Assembly: GCA_017694875.1 (NCBI GenBank)
Contig: JADIMG010000019.1
Location: 1 to 46,457 of the forward strand
DNA length: 46,457 bases
Source of the DNA: Candidatus Gallipaludibacter merdavium
GTDB taxonomy: Bacteria > Bacteroidota > Bacteroidia > Bacteroidales > Paludibacteraceae
Direction: 5' to 3'
A program made the translations under genes and the position numbers. This document shows, one piece after another, positions 32,758 to 41,145 of the stretch. Position 1 is the stretch's first letter. The number at the start of each line of letters is the position of its first letter. The notes below the pieces were generated by a model. The model worked only from the letters and a program-made list of their open reading frames with translations. It had not been told where the DNA came from and searched no databases.

Positions 32758-32788
32758 TTTGGTGGTTTGAAATATTTCTCTATCTTTG
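32758..32788 (+). promoter_or_regulatory. tRNA cluster promoter
   Basis: TTTG at 32758-32761 and TATCTTTG at 32781-32788 with a 19-base gap, a perfect Bacteroidetes promoter. The first tRNA begins 31 bases later. Confidence 0.72.
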
Positions 32789-32818
32789 CACCCGCATTTG
32801 CAAATGAATGCGTAGGTC

Positions 32819-32891
<73 letters not shown>

Positions 32892-32895
32892 CAAG

Positions 32896-32924
32896 GCGAA
32901 ACAAGCGAGTTTCGCTCTTTTTTT
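32896..32924 (+). terminator. hairpin with T-run between tRNA-Gly and tRNA-Leu(CAG)
   Basis: GCGAAAC (32896-32902) pairs with GTTTCGC (32909-32915) around a six-base loop, followed by TCTTTTTTT. It has the form of an intrinsic terminator but lies only 15 bases before the next tRNA, which has no separate promoter visible. Confidence 0.6.
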
Positions 32925-32939
32925 AAAGAAGAATAAGTT

Positions 32940-33023
32940 GCCCAAATGGCGGAATTGGTAGACGCGCTAGTTTCAGGGACTAGTAACCGAAAGGTTGTGC
33001 AGGTTCGAGTCCTGTTTTGGGCA
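32940..33023 (+). tRNA. tRNA-Leu (anticodon CAG)
   Basis: 84 bases with a long variable arm typical of leucine tRNAs. Acceptor GCCCAAA pairs with TTTGGGC. The anticodon arm CTAGT-TTCAGGG-ACTAG gives anticodon CAG. CCA is not encoded. Confidence 0.94.
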
Positions 33024-33028
33024 CAGCC

Positions 33029-33112
33029 GCGTAGGTGGTGAAATTGGTATACACGCTACTTTGAGGGGGTAGTGGCCGTAAGGTCGTGTGAGTTCGAGTC
33101 TCATCCTACGCA
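33029..33112 (+). tRNA. tRNA-Leu (anticodon GAG)
   Basis: 84 bases with a long variable arm. Acceptor GCGTAGG pairs with CCTACGC. The anticodon arm CTACT-TTGAGGG-GGTAG gives anticodon GAG. It begins five bases after the previous tRNA. Confidence 0.93.
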
Positions 33113-33118
33113 CAAGTG

Positions 33119-33157
33119 AAGTGAGGAAATGTCGGAAGATGTTGCCTCACTTTTTTT
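33119..33157 (+). terminator. terminator after tRNA cluster
   Basis: AAGTGAGG pairs with CCTCACTT across an 18-base loop, followed by a T-run. Confidence 0.82.
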
Positions 33158-33168
33158 GTGTCGTCTGA

Positions 33169-33200
33169 TTTGGGCGTTACCTTATTATTTATTAATTTTG
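33169..33200 (+). promoter_or_regulatory. polysaccharide locus promoter
   Basis: TTTG at 33169-33172 and TAATTTTG at 33193-33200 with a 20-base gap. It starts 12 bases after the tRNA terminator. I see no NusG-like antiterminator gene (UpxY type) or invertible repeats flanking it. Confidence 0.62.
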
Positions 33201-33221
33201 CAACTTAATCTATGAATACAG

Positions 33222-34031
33222 ATGCGAGTATATAAGCTATTGTTATTTGTCCTTATCATCACGGGCGGATTGACGTCGTGTATTACTTCCCGCCGTGTGA
33301 ATTATATGCAGTCGCCCCGTTCTGGTATTCCATCCTATACAGATACACTCGTCTTTACCGATTATCTGCTTCAGAAGGGAGACCGGCTGTATGTGCGCGT
33401 ATATACACCTGACGAGAAAACCAATATGATGCTGAATGGCGGCACATCGTCCAATCTGATGACGCAAATTGGTAGCAATAGCTCGAGTACGAATGTGGAT
33501 TTATATACCTATCTGGTAGATGATAATGGGGAAATTAAGTTTCCTTTGGTAGGCATGCTGCCGGTGAGAGGGAAGACGGTGCGTGAAGTTAAGGTGGATT
33601 TGGAAGAGCGTCTGAAGCCCTATGTGAGCGCTGCTTCTGTGGAGGTGAAAGTGGTGCAGCGCTATTTCAGTGTGATAGGGGCCAATGCGTCTGGCCGCTT
33701 TCCTATTACCAAGGAGAAGGTAACCATTTTCGAAGCATTGGCCATGGCGGGTGATATCAGCAATTATGGTGACCGTGGTAAGGTGAGAATCATACGGGAA
33801 ACGGAAGAAGGAACGGAGGTGAAGATGTTCGATGTAAGGAGCGAGGATATTATCAACAGTGAATATTATTATGTAGAGCCGAACGATGTGATATATATAC
33901 AGACTTTAAATGAACAGTTTTTCAGCATGACATCATTGGCGTCGGTGATTTCTACTGTGGCTACCACATTGTCGTTCGGTATCTTTATCTATTCACTTAT
34001 AGATACCTATATTGTGAAACCCCTAAAATAG
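33222..34031 (+). CDS. polysaccharide export lipoprotein, Wza-like (copy 1)
   Basis: A 269-residue outer-membrane polysaccharide exporter. The signal peptide MRVYKLLLFVLIITGGLTSC ends in a lipobox, with Cys20 as the lipid site. The Poly_export domain is in LLQKGDRLYVRVYTPDE and DDNGEIKFPLVGMLPVRGKTVREVKVDLEERL; an SLBB-like region follows (FSVIGANASGRFPITKEKVTIFEALAMAGDI). The C terminus ends in one hydrophobic helix (about residues 235-262), as in Wza, whose last helix forms the outer-membrane pore. It carries polymer across the outer membrane together with the Wzc-like kinase. A diverged paralogue starts 6 bases after its stop. Confidence 0.92.
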   Translation: MRVYKLLLFVLIITGGLTSCITSRRVNYMQSPRSGIPSYTDTLVFTDYLLQKGDRLYVRVYTPDEKTNMMLNGGTSSNLMTQIGSNSSSTNVDLYTYLVDDNGEIKFPLVGMLPVRGKTVREVKVDLEERLKPYVSAASVEVKVVQRYFSVIGANASGRFPITKEKVTIFEALAMAGDISNYGDRGKVRIIRETEEGTEVKMFDVRSEDIINSEYYYVEPNDVIYIQTLNEQFFSMTSLASVISTVATTLSFGIFIYSLIDTYIVKPLK

Positions 34032-34037
34032 AATGGC

Positions 34038-34790
34038 ATGATAAACAGAGCAAAATATAAAATATGCATGGTTATATGTATGTTGTTTGTCATGCAGTCT
34101 TGCTATAATTACCGTAATACGGGTCTGCTTCAAACCAACAACAAATCGTTGCCGGAATACGAGAAAGTGGAGTACACGCCCTACCGCCTGCGGGTAAATG
34201 ATGAATTGATTTACCGCTTGATAACAACAGACGAGACATTGGCCAAGGTAATAGCTGGCAATTCAAGTTCTTCGTTGACTTATGTCAATTCTTATCGTGT
34301 AAATGACGATGGAACGGTTGATTTGCCGTTTCTGGATTCGATTCCTGTCCAGGGCTTAACATTGGAGGAGGCCGAGATGGTGGTGCAGAACGGGTATAGG
34401 GAACTCATACCGGATGCGGAAGTTAAGTTGGCTTTATCAAACAAGACTTTTACGGTAATAGGTGATATTGGCAGCGGAACATATCCTATCTATAAGGAAA
34501 AACTGACCATATTTCAGGCTTTGGCTATGTCGGGCGATTTGGCGCAATCGGGCGACCGCAAGCATGTGAGGATAATCAGAGAAGTGGATAAGAAACCGAT
34601 GGTGCTTGAATTTGATATTCGGCCTAACAGCATTATAGAATCGAAATACTATTATATCTATCCGAATGATGTAATATATGTGCAGCGTTCGCAAGGCAGT
34701 TTTTATAAAATGAATACCTACAGCGCATTTATTGGACTCATTACGTCATCTTTGTCGCTGCTGATAACGGTGCTGTATTATATAAAGTAA
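34038..34790 (+). CDS. polysaccharide export lipoprotein, Wza-like (copy 2)
   Basis: A 250-residue paralogue of the preceding gene. The signal peptide ends in MLFVMQSCYNY with Cys as the lipid site (about residue 18). It shares the order LRVNDELIYRLIT, VNDDGTVDLPFLDSIPVQGLTLEEAE and IGSGTYPIYKEKLTIFQALAMSGDLAQ with copy 1, and the end of both domains reads (E/S)-x-YYY-x-x-PNDVIY(I/V)Q. It also ends in a single hydrophobic helix. Overall similarity to copy 1 is moderate, so the duplication is not recent. Whether the two form mixed or separate rings is not known. The autokinase gene begins 23 bases later. Confidence 0.9.
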   Translation: MINRAKYKICMVICMLFVMQSCYNYRNTGLLQTNNKSLPEYEKVEYTPYRLRVNDELIYRLITTDETLAKVIAGNSSSSLTYVNSYRVNDDGTVDLPFLDSIPVQGLTLEEAEMVVQNGYRELIPDAEVKLALSNKTFTVIGDIGSGTYPIYKEKLTIFQALAMSGDLAQSGDRKHVRIIREVDKKPMVLEFDIRPNSIIESKYYYIYPNDVIYVQRSQGSFYKMNTYSAFIGLITSSLSLLITVLYYIK

Positions 34791-34813
34791 AAAAGATTAG
34801 AACCAACAAATAT

Positions 34814-37234
34814 ATGGAGAGACAAGAAAACAATCGATATACCTCCGATGCTCCTTATTACGGGAATCCGTATGGGATGAACAGTGGATATTCCAATGTT
34901 GCGTTTGATGGCAATGACAGGAATGATGGCATAGACTGGAAAGACTGGGCGTTCAAGTTCTTGCGCTATTGGTATCTGTTTGTGATAGCCGTATTGATAG
35001 CCTTGTTTGCCGCCTATCTGAAAAACCGTTCGTGGCTACCCACTTATCAGACAACCGGTACTATTTTGATTGAAGAATATGGTAGCAGCCGTATGTCGTA
35101 TGGTACACAGTCGCTTCTGCAAGGGTTTGGAGTTGACCCTGGCTATCGTAACATTAATAACCAGGTGATTATGCTGGGATCTTATGACTTGTTATGTGAG
35201 GTGGTTGATAGCCTGCCATTTATGGCAGTCGACTATATGACAATAGGGCGTTTCCGTACGCGCAATATTTATACCAATACTCCTATATTGGTGGAAACAA
35301 GCAGAATTAATCCGGAGGCTTATAACAAGATATTCCACATCTTGTTGAAACCCGATGGAACATATGAGGTTTCGATATTTGAGGATGAAGAAAAGAACAA
35401 TTTTCTGGTGAAAGGAAAATATGGAGAGCCTGTTACAAGTAGTTTGATGGACTTTTCTGTATTTCCCACGCAAAATATGATGTCAAGTGGACAATTGTAT
35501 TTCCGTTTGCGTTCCAGAGAATCGTTGGTGGCTGATTTTTCATCACGTCTTACCATGAGTTTCCTTTCCGAGGGTTCTTCCGTTTTGGCCGTATCCCTGG
35601 TGAGCGCAACTCCCGCGCGTGATAAGGATTTTATAGATAAATTGTTTGACGTGTATTTGGCAGACAATCTGTCGCGGAAAAATGATGTGGCCAACAATAC
35701 GATTAAATTTATCGATTCCCAATTGGAGGTCATATCCAAAGCCCTGGAAGTGTCGGAAAGTGCAATGACCCATTTCCGTCAACAGAACCAAATCGTAGAC
35801 GTTTCCAGTCATGCAGGCGATATATTGGGAAAAGTGACACAATATGATGCCAGTATGGCAGATATAAGATTGAAAGAGACTTATTTGGATTATCTGACAG
35901 AATATTTGAAGACAAATCTGGATAATGGTTCGGTGGTGGCACCTTCCAGCTTGGGATTGAGCGAACCCATGTTGATGACGCTTATCCAGCAATTGAATGA
36001 TTTGAATATGCAGCGCAATGAATTGTCAGAGAAAAACGTGTTTTATGAACAATATTCCAAAGATATGCGTAATGTCAAGGAGGCTATCATGGAGGTAGTT
36101 AAGAATATGCGCGTGTCATTGGATATAGAAAAAGCCGATTTGAATGAAAGATATAATGTTGTAAAGAAAGAAATTGAGCAGCTTCCCGAAAAGGAATTGG
36201 AAATGGTTGCCATTGAACGTGCCTACCGTATTGACGACAACTATTATACCTTCTTTTTGCAAAAAAGAGCAGAGGCTGAAATACAGAAAGCTTCCAATAC
36301 ACCTGACAATAAGATATTGGACAAGGCCCGCACCTTGTCTGTCACAAACACTTCGGCACGGCGAAAAGTCTATACCATGTTTTTGCTGTTGGGTTTGGTG
36401 ATTCCTGCCTTGTTCGTTTTGTTGAAGGAACTGCTGAATCCGAAAATTAGGAGTGTCAAGGAGTTGAATCGGTTGTCTGATTATCCTTTCTTGGGAGGGG
36501 TTCGCCACACTCGTTCGCAGAATCCGATATTGCCTGTTGAAAATCCCAAATCTTCCTATGCTGAAATGTTGCGGGCAATACGTACACGTATAGAGTTCAT
36601 CGTGCAACGGAAAGATAAGATTTCCATATTGGTATCTTCATCACAGTCAGGCGACGGGAAAACATTCTTTTCATGCAATTTGGCAACCATTTATGCCATG
36701 ACAGGAAAAAAGGTCTTGTTGGTTGATATGGATATACGTAAGCCGGATGTTTCGACAAAGCTCCAAATGGAAGGTACGAAAGGTGTTACCAATTATTTGA
36801 TTGGTGAGGCAACCCTCGATGAGGTGATAAGAAAAAATGAAAAGGCTGGGTTTGATGTGATTTTTGCAGGTACCATTCCACCCAACCCGGGTGAATTGGT
36901 GCGTTCAGCCAAGCTGAGTGATATGTTTGTTCATCTGAAAGAAGAATATGATTTCATTATCATCGATACCAGCCCGTTAGGCTTGGTGTCCGATGCTTAT
37001 CCGCTGATAGAGCAAACGGATGTAAATCTTTTTATTGTGCGTAGCCACAAGACAAATAAAGCTGCTTGCCGCTATACGCTGGAACAGCTCCAGACCGATA
37101 ATGTCAAACTATATACGGTATTGGTGGATATGCCAATAGACATAGGTCATTATTACGGTGGCCGTTATGGCTATTACAGCAAGAAGGACGCAAAACAATA
37201 TACGCATTATTATCATGATGATGATGTAAAATAG
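34814..37234 (+). CDS. polysaccharide tyrosine autokinase, Wzc-like
   Basis: An 806-residue inner-membrane protein that controls polymer length and export. Residues about 1-45 are a Gly/Tyr/Asn-rich tail. TM1 is at about 50-70 (YWYLFVIAVLIALFAAYL) and TM2 at about 515-535 (VYTMFLLLGLVIPALFVLL). Between them lies a periplasmic Wzz domain with a long coiled coil. The BY-kinase domain has Walker A SSSQSGDGKTFF near residue 612, Walker A' LLVDMDIRKPD and Walker B FIIIDTSPLG. The end is Tyr-rich (YYGGRYGYY...YTHYYHDDDV), the usual site of autophosphorylation. It works with the Wza-like lipoproteins. No tyrosine phosphatase (Wzb) is seen nearby. Confidence 0.94.
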   Translation: MERQENNRYTSDAPYYGNPYGMNSGYSNVAFDGNDRNDGIDWKDWAFKFLRYWYLFVIAVLIALFAAYLKNRSWLPTYQTTGTILIEEYGSSRMSYGTQSLLQGFGVDPGYRNINNQVIMLGSYDLLCEVVDSLPFMAVDYMTIGRFRTRNIYTNTPILVETSRINPEAYNKIFHILLKPDGTYEVSIFEDEEKNNFLVKGKYGEPVTSSLMDFSVFPTQNMMSSGQLYFRLRSRESLVADFSSRLTMSFLSEGSSVLAVSLVSATPARDKDFIDKLFDVYLADNLSRKNDVANNTIKFIDSQLEVISKALEVSESAMTHFRQQNQIVDVSSHAGDILGKVTQYDASMADIRLKETYLDYLTEYLKTNLDNGSVVAPSSLGLSEPMLMTLIQQLNDLNMQRNELSEKNVFYEQYSKDMRNVKEAIMEVVKNMRVSLDIEKADLNERYNVVKKEIEQLPEKELEMVAIERAYRIDDNYYTFFLQKRAEAEIQKASNTPDNKILDKARTLSVTNTSARRKVYTMFLLLGLVIPALFVLLKELLNPKIRSVKELNRLSDYPFLGGVRHTRSQNPILPVENPKSSYAEMLRAIRTRIEFIVQRKDKISILVSSSQSGDGKTFFSCNLATIYAMTGKKVLLVDMDIRKPDVSTKLQMEGTKGVTNYLIGEATLDEVIRKNEKAGFDVIFAGTIPPNPGELVRSAKLSDMFVHLKEEYDFIIIDTSPLGLVSDAYPLIEQTDVNLFIVRSHKTNKAACRYTLEQLQTDNVKLYTVLVDMPIDIGHYYGGRYGYYSKKDAKQYTHYYHDDDVK

Positions 37235-37249
37235 ATTTTAATAAGAATT

Positions 37250-38326
37250 ATGTATATGGCAAAAAAAGCACTTATAACAGGAATTACTGGACAAGACGGC
37301 TCATATTTGGCTGAGTTCTTGTTGGAGAAAGGCTATGAGGTTCATGGCATCTTGCGCCGTTCGTCATCTTTTAACACGGAACGTATTGAACATCTGTATC
37401 TTACGGAATGGGTGCGTGATATGAAGCAGGCCAGAGCTGTCAATCTGCATTACGGTGATATGACAGATTCCAGTTCCTTGGTAAGGATTATCCAGTTGGT
37501 GCAGCCGGATGAAATCTATAATCTGGCGGCACAAAGCCACGTAAAGGTTAGTTTTGATGTACCCGAATATACGGCAGAAGCTGATGCCATTGGTACATTG
37601 CGGCTTTTGGAAGCTGTGCGTATTTTGGGCATGGAGAAAAAATGCAGAATATATCAGGCATCAACATCAGAACTTTTTGGAAAGGTGCAGGAAGTACCAC
37701 AGAAGGAAACGACACCTTTCTATCCGCGTTCGCCATACGGAGTTGCTAAGCAATATGGTTTTTGGATAACCAAGAACTATCGTGAGTCTTATGGTATGTT
37801 TGCCGTAAACGGCATCTTGTTTAATCATGAAAGTGAGCGCAGAGGTGAAACTTTCGTAACACGCAAGATTACATTGGCTGTTGCACGTATTGCCAATGGC
37901 AAGCAGGACAAACTGTATTTGGGTAATTTGGATGCAAAGCGTGACTGGGGATATGCCAAAGACTATGTGGAATGCATGTGGTTGATTTTGCAGCATTCAA
38001 CACCCGAAGACTTTGTTATTGCAACCGGAGAAATGCATTCGGTACGTGAATTCTGTACCTTGGCATTCGCAGAGGCAGGCATACAGATAAAATGGGAAGG
38101 CTGTGGTGTGGAAGAGAAGGGTATTGACTCGGCAACCGGAAAGATTTTGGTGGAAGTGGATTCGAAATATTTCAGACCGGCCGAAGTGGAACAATTGTTG
38201 GGCGACCCCACAAAGGCCAAAACACTGCTGGGATGGAATCCTACCAAGACCTCTTTTGAATCGCTTGTCAAATTGATGGTCAAGAGTGACATGGAACGTG
38301 TCAGAAAGGAGATAATAACAGAATGA
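37250..38326 (+). CDS. gmd: GDP-mannose 4,6-dehydratase
   Basis: A 358-residue short-chain dehydrogenase/reductase-type enzyme that turns GDP-mannose into GDP-4-keto-6-deoxymannose. The NADP-binding [15 protein letters not shown] is at the N terminus. [34 protein letters not shown] and [10 protein letters not shown] (the Y-x-x-x-K catalytic pair) are characteristic of Gmd. A second ATG two codons downstream (37256) is an equally good start. The next gene, fcl, overlaps its stop (ATGA), so the two GDP-fucose enzymes are coupled. The product could be GDP-L-fucose for the polysaccharide encoded here, but also for fucosylated proteins elsewhere. Confidence 0.95.
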   Translation: MYMAKKALITGITGQDGSYLAEFLLEKGYEVHGILRRSSSFNTERIEHLYLTEWVRDMKQARAVNLHYGDMTDSSSLVRIIQLVQPDEIYNLAAQSHVKVSFDVPEYTAEADAIGTLRLLEAVRILGMEKKCRIYQASTSELFGKVQEVPQKETTPFYPRSPYGVAKQYGFWITKNYRESYGMFAVNGILFNHESERRGETFVTRKITLAVARIANGKQDKLYLGNLDAKRDWGYAKDYVECMWLILQHSTPEDFVIATGEMHSVREFCTLAFAEAGIQIKWEGCGVEEKGIDSATGKILVEVDSKYFRPAEVEQLLGDPTKAKTLLGWNPTKTSFESLVKLMVKSDMERVRKEIITE

Positions 38327-39420
38327 AAAAGGACGACAAGATATATGTAGCCGGACATAAAGGTTTGGTGGGTTCGGCTATCTGGAAAATATTGGAGAGC
38401 AAAGGCTACACCAATCTGATAGGCAGAACGCATCAGGAACTTGACCTGCTCGATGCCGTAGCTGTTAAACGCTTTTTCGATGAAGAAAAGCCTGATTATG
38501 TTGTGTTGGCGGCTGCTTTCGTGGGAGGTATAATGGCCAATAACATCTATCGTGCCGATTTCATCTACAAGAACCTGCAGATTCAGCAGAATGTGATAGG
38601 TGAGAGTTTCCGGCACTCGGTAAAGAAATTGCTCTTTTTGGGAAGTACTTGCATTTATCCGCGTGAAGCCCCGCAACCTATGGGAGAGGATTGCCTGTTG
38701 ACGTCTCCGCTGGAATATACCAACGAACCTTATGCCATTGCAAAGATTGCTGGCTTGAAACTCTGTGAAAGTTTTAATTTGCAGTATGGTACCAACTACA
38801 TTGCGGTGATGCCTACCAATCTGTATGGCCCTAACGACAATTTTGATTTGGAAAGAAGCCATGTTCTTCCGGCAATCATCCGTAAGGTGCATTTGGCCAA
38901 ATGCTTGGAAAACAAGGATGAAGAAGCCATACGCCGTGATTTCAACAAATATCCGGTAGAAGGTGTGGATGGTAAGGCCGATTGGAATGCCATTTTGGAA
39001 AAGTTGGCAAAATATGGTGTCAAACGTGACGGTACGGAAGTTCAGGTGGAAATATGGGGCACAGGAACACCATTGAGAGAATTCCTTTGGAGTGAAGATA
39101 TGGCAGCGGCTTGCGTGTATTTGCTGGAGAATATTGATTTTGAAGATGTCAAGAAACTTTCGGTTGAACCGGGAAGCAAGGAGATACGCAACTGCCACAT
39201 CAATATTGGTACCGGTAAGGAATTGACCATAGCCCAATTGGTTGACCTTGTCATTCATACGGTTGGTTTCAAGGGCAGGGTGGTGTATAATACCTCTAAA
39301 CCTGACGGAACCATGAGAAAACTGACCAACCCATCGAAATTGCATGCTCTCGGATGGAAACATACAGTGGAGATAGAAGATGGAGTTAACTTGCTATATC
39401 AGTGGTATCTAAATAAATGA
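38323..39420 (+). CDS. fcl: GDP-L-fucose synthase
   Basis: A 365-residue epimerase-reductase that makes GDP-L-fucose from the Gmd product. The N-terminal [17 protein letters not shown] is the NADP-binding motif; the catalytic [15 protein letters not shown] and [19 protein letters not shown] (Tyr and Lys of Y-x-x-x-K) follow. It is about 45 residues longer than E. coli WcaG (321). The extra length is an insertion around residues 190-240 ([20 protein letters not shown]...), which I recall as usual in Bacteroidetes. Its start overlaps the gmd stop and the permease starts one base after its stop. Confidence 0.95.
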   Translation: MKKDDKIYVAGHKGLVGSAIWKILESKGYTNLIGRTHQELDLLDAVAVKRFFDEEKPDYVVLAAAFVGGIMANNIYRADFIYKNLQIQQNVIGESFRHSVKKLLFLGSTCIYPREAPQPMGEDCLLTSPLEYTNEPYAIAKIAGLKLCESFNLQYGTNYIAVMPTNLYGPNDNFDLERSHVLPAIIRKVHLAKCLENKDEEAIRRDFNKYPVEGVDGKADWNAILEKLAKYGVKRDGTEVQVEIWGTGTPLREFLWSEDMAAACVYLLENIDFEDVKKLSVEPGSKEIRNCHINIGTGKELTIAQLVDLVIHTVGFKGRVVYNTSKPDGTMRKLTNPSKLHALGWKHTVEIEDGVNLLYQWYLNK

Positions 39421-39421
39421 T

Positions 39422-40267
39422 ATGGAAGAGTGGACAACTGTAATCAAACCAAAGAACAAGCTTCTTAGCGTTGATTTTAAGGAGATTTGGCAGTATCGTG
39501 ATTTGTGGAGCCTGTTTGTCAAGCGCGACATCATTACACAATATAAGCAAACCATTTTAGGTCCGCTGTGGTATGTCATTCAGCCATTGATGACCACTAT
39601 CATGTATATGGTTGTGTTTGGTGGCATTGCACAAATCAGTACCGATGGCCTCCCGCAGCCTTTGTTCTATTTGGCCGGTATCTGTATGTGGCAATATTTT
39701 GCTGATTGCCTGAACAAAACATCCGCTACTTTTACGGCAAATGCAGCCATATTCGGCAAAGTGTATTTCCCACGTCTCATTGTGCCTCTGTCAACGGTCA
39801 CGTCTAATCTGGTGCGCTTTGTTATCCAATTTCTGCTGTTTGCGGTCGTGTATGTTTACTATGCCTTGTTTACCGATGTGGTGCTTCACACCAATTGGTA
39901 TGCTTTGCTCTTGCCGGTATTGGTGATTATGTTGGCAGGGTTGGCTTTGGGATTTGGCATCTTGTTTTCTTCCATGACTACAAAATACCGCGATTTAACC
40001 TTGTTGCTGACCTTCTTTGTCCAATTATGGATGTATGCAACACCGGTTATTTATCCATTAAGCACCATTACGAATGAAAAATTACGCCTGCTGATGTCTC
40101 TCAACCCTTTGACTCCGATTGTAGAGGCGTTCAAATATGGTATGCTCGGTGTGGGTGAATTCAGTTGGTTGGGATTGGGATACAGTTTCCTCTTCATGAC
40201 ATGTTTGTTGGGATTGGGAATCGTTATTTTCAATAAGGTACAAAGAAGTTTCATGGATACAGTATAG
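39422..40267 (+). CDS. ABC-2 polysaccharide export permease, Wzm-like
   Basis: A 281-residue membrane subunit of an ABC-2 type exporter for lipid-linked polysaccharide or teichoic-acid-like polymer. About six hydrophobic segments are visible. The family opening DLWSLFVKRDIITQYKQTILGPLWYVIQPLMTT is clear, as is the later YPLSTITNEKLRLLMSLNPLTPIVEAFKYGML. It needs a Wzt-type ATPase, but none is encoded beside it: the next gene is mazG, 9 bases away. The partner may be elsewhere in the genome, or the locus may be truncated. The substrate is inferred from context. Confidence 0.92.
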   Translation: MEEWTTVIKPKNKLLSVDFKEIWQYRDLWSLFVKRDIITQYKQTILGPLWYVIQPLMTTIMYMVVFGGIAQISTDGLPQPLFYLAGICMWQYFADCLNKTSATFTANAAIFGKVYFPRLIVPLSTVTSNLVRFVIQFLLFAVVYVYYALFTDVVLHTNWYALLLPVLVIMLAGLALGFGILFSSMTTKYRDLTLLLTFFVQLWMYATPVIYPLSTITNEKLRLLMSLNPLTPIVEAFKYGMLGVGEFSWLGLGYSFLFMTCLLGLGIVIFNKVQRSFMDTV

Positions 40268-40276
40268 ATATAGGCT

Positions 40277-41071
40277 ATGCATACAAAACAGGAAAAATTG
40301 GATGCCTTTTCGCGCATCCTCGATATTTTGGACAGGTTACGTTTGGAATGTCCTTGGGACAGGAAACAAACCTTTCAGTCGCTCAGATGCAACACAATAG
40401 AGGAAACCTATGAATTGGCAGATGCCATCATTAAGCAGGACATGCAGAATATATGCAAGGAACTGGGCGATGTGTTGCTTCATGTGCTCTTTTATGCAAA
40501 AATCGGTAGCGAAAGCGGTGATTTTGATATTGCTGATGTATGTAACAGGTTGTCCGATAAGTTGATTTTCAGACATCCGCACGTGTTTGGCAATGTTGAA
40601 GCATCTACTTCAGAGCAGGTAGTGCAGAATTGGGAGGAACTCAAGCTCAAGGAAAAAGGGGGTAATAAAACCATATTGGCAGGTGTGCCTGACGCTTTGC
40701 CCGCTCTTATCAAAGCGCATCGCATTCAGGACAAGGCTCGTTCTGCAGGTTTCGATTGGGATGAACGTTCACAGGTATGGGACAAGGTAAAGGAAGAAAT
40801 ATCTGAATTCCAGGCGGAAATCGAACACAAGGACGAAGACAATATGGAAGCCGAGTTTGGTGACCTGATGTTCAGTCTGATAAATGCGGCACGTCTTTAT
40901 AACATCAATCCTGAAAATGCCTTGGAGCGGACGAATAAGAAATTTATCAGACGCTTCAATTACATTGAGCAGAAGGCAGCAGAACAAGGAACGTCATTGA
41001 AAGATATGACCCTTGACGAGATGGAGCAATTATGGTGCGAAGCCAAAAACATGGAACATCAGCAGAAATAA
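40277..41071 (+). CDS. mazG: nucleoside triphosphate pyrophosphohydrolase MazG
   Basis: A 264-residue two-domain MazG that hydrolyses (deoxy)nucleoside triphosphates to monophosphates, cleaning damaged nucleotides. The N-terminal copy has LRLECPWDRKQTFQSLRCNTIEETYELADAI and ELGDVLLHVLFYA; the C-terminal copy has WDKVKEEISEFQAEI and MEAEFGDLMFSLINAARLY. Both contain the E-x-x-(E/D) and E-x-x-D metal sites. The length matches E. coli MazG (263). It starts 9 bases after the permease and is probably cotranscribed with the polysaccharide genes, although the roles seem unrelated. Confidence 0.95.
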   Translation: MHTKQEKLDAFSRILDILDRLRLECPWDRKQTFQSLRCNTIEETYELADAIIKQDMQNICKELGDVLLHVLFYAKIGSESGDFDIADVCNRLSDKLIFRHPHVFGNVEASTSEQVVQNWEELKLKEKGGNKTILAGVPDALPALIKAHRIQDKARSAGFDWDERSQVWDKVKEEISEFQAEIEHKDEDNMEAEFGDLMFSLINAARLYNINPENALERTNKKFIRRFNYIEQKAAEQGTSLKDMTLDEMEQLWCEAKNMEHQQK

Positions 41072-41091
41072 GCTGAATGGTTCATTCTGAT

Positions 41092-41145
41092 AAAAACATT
41101 CACGATAAGGCGATTTATTTGGTAAACCCTTATCGTGATGTTTTC
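41092..41145. terminator. bidirectional terminator between mazG and histidine kinase
   Basis: AAAACAT(T)CACGATAAGG pairs with CCTTATCGTGATGTTTT around an 18-base loop. It is AT-flanked on both sides and lies between convergent genes. Confidence 0.83.

Noticed and set aside
37963-39363. A 466-codon open frame antisense to gmd and fcl
   Set aside because: It lies opposite two strongly conserved enzymes. Its translation has no recognisable motif, many His/Cys/Phe clusters, and no promoter or start context. It results from the codon choice of the sense genes.
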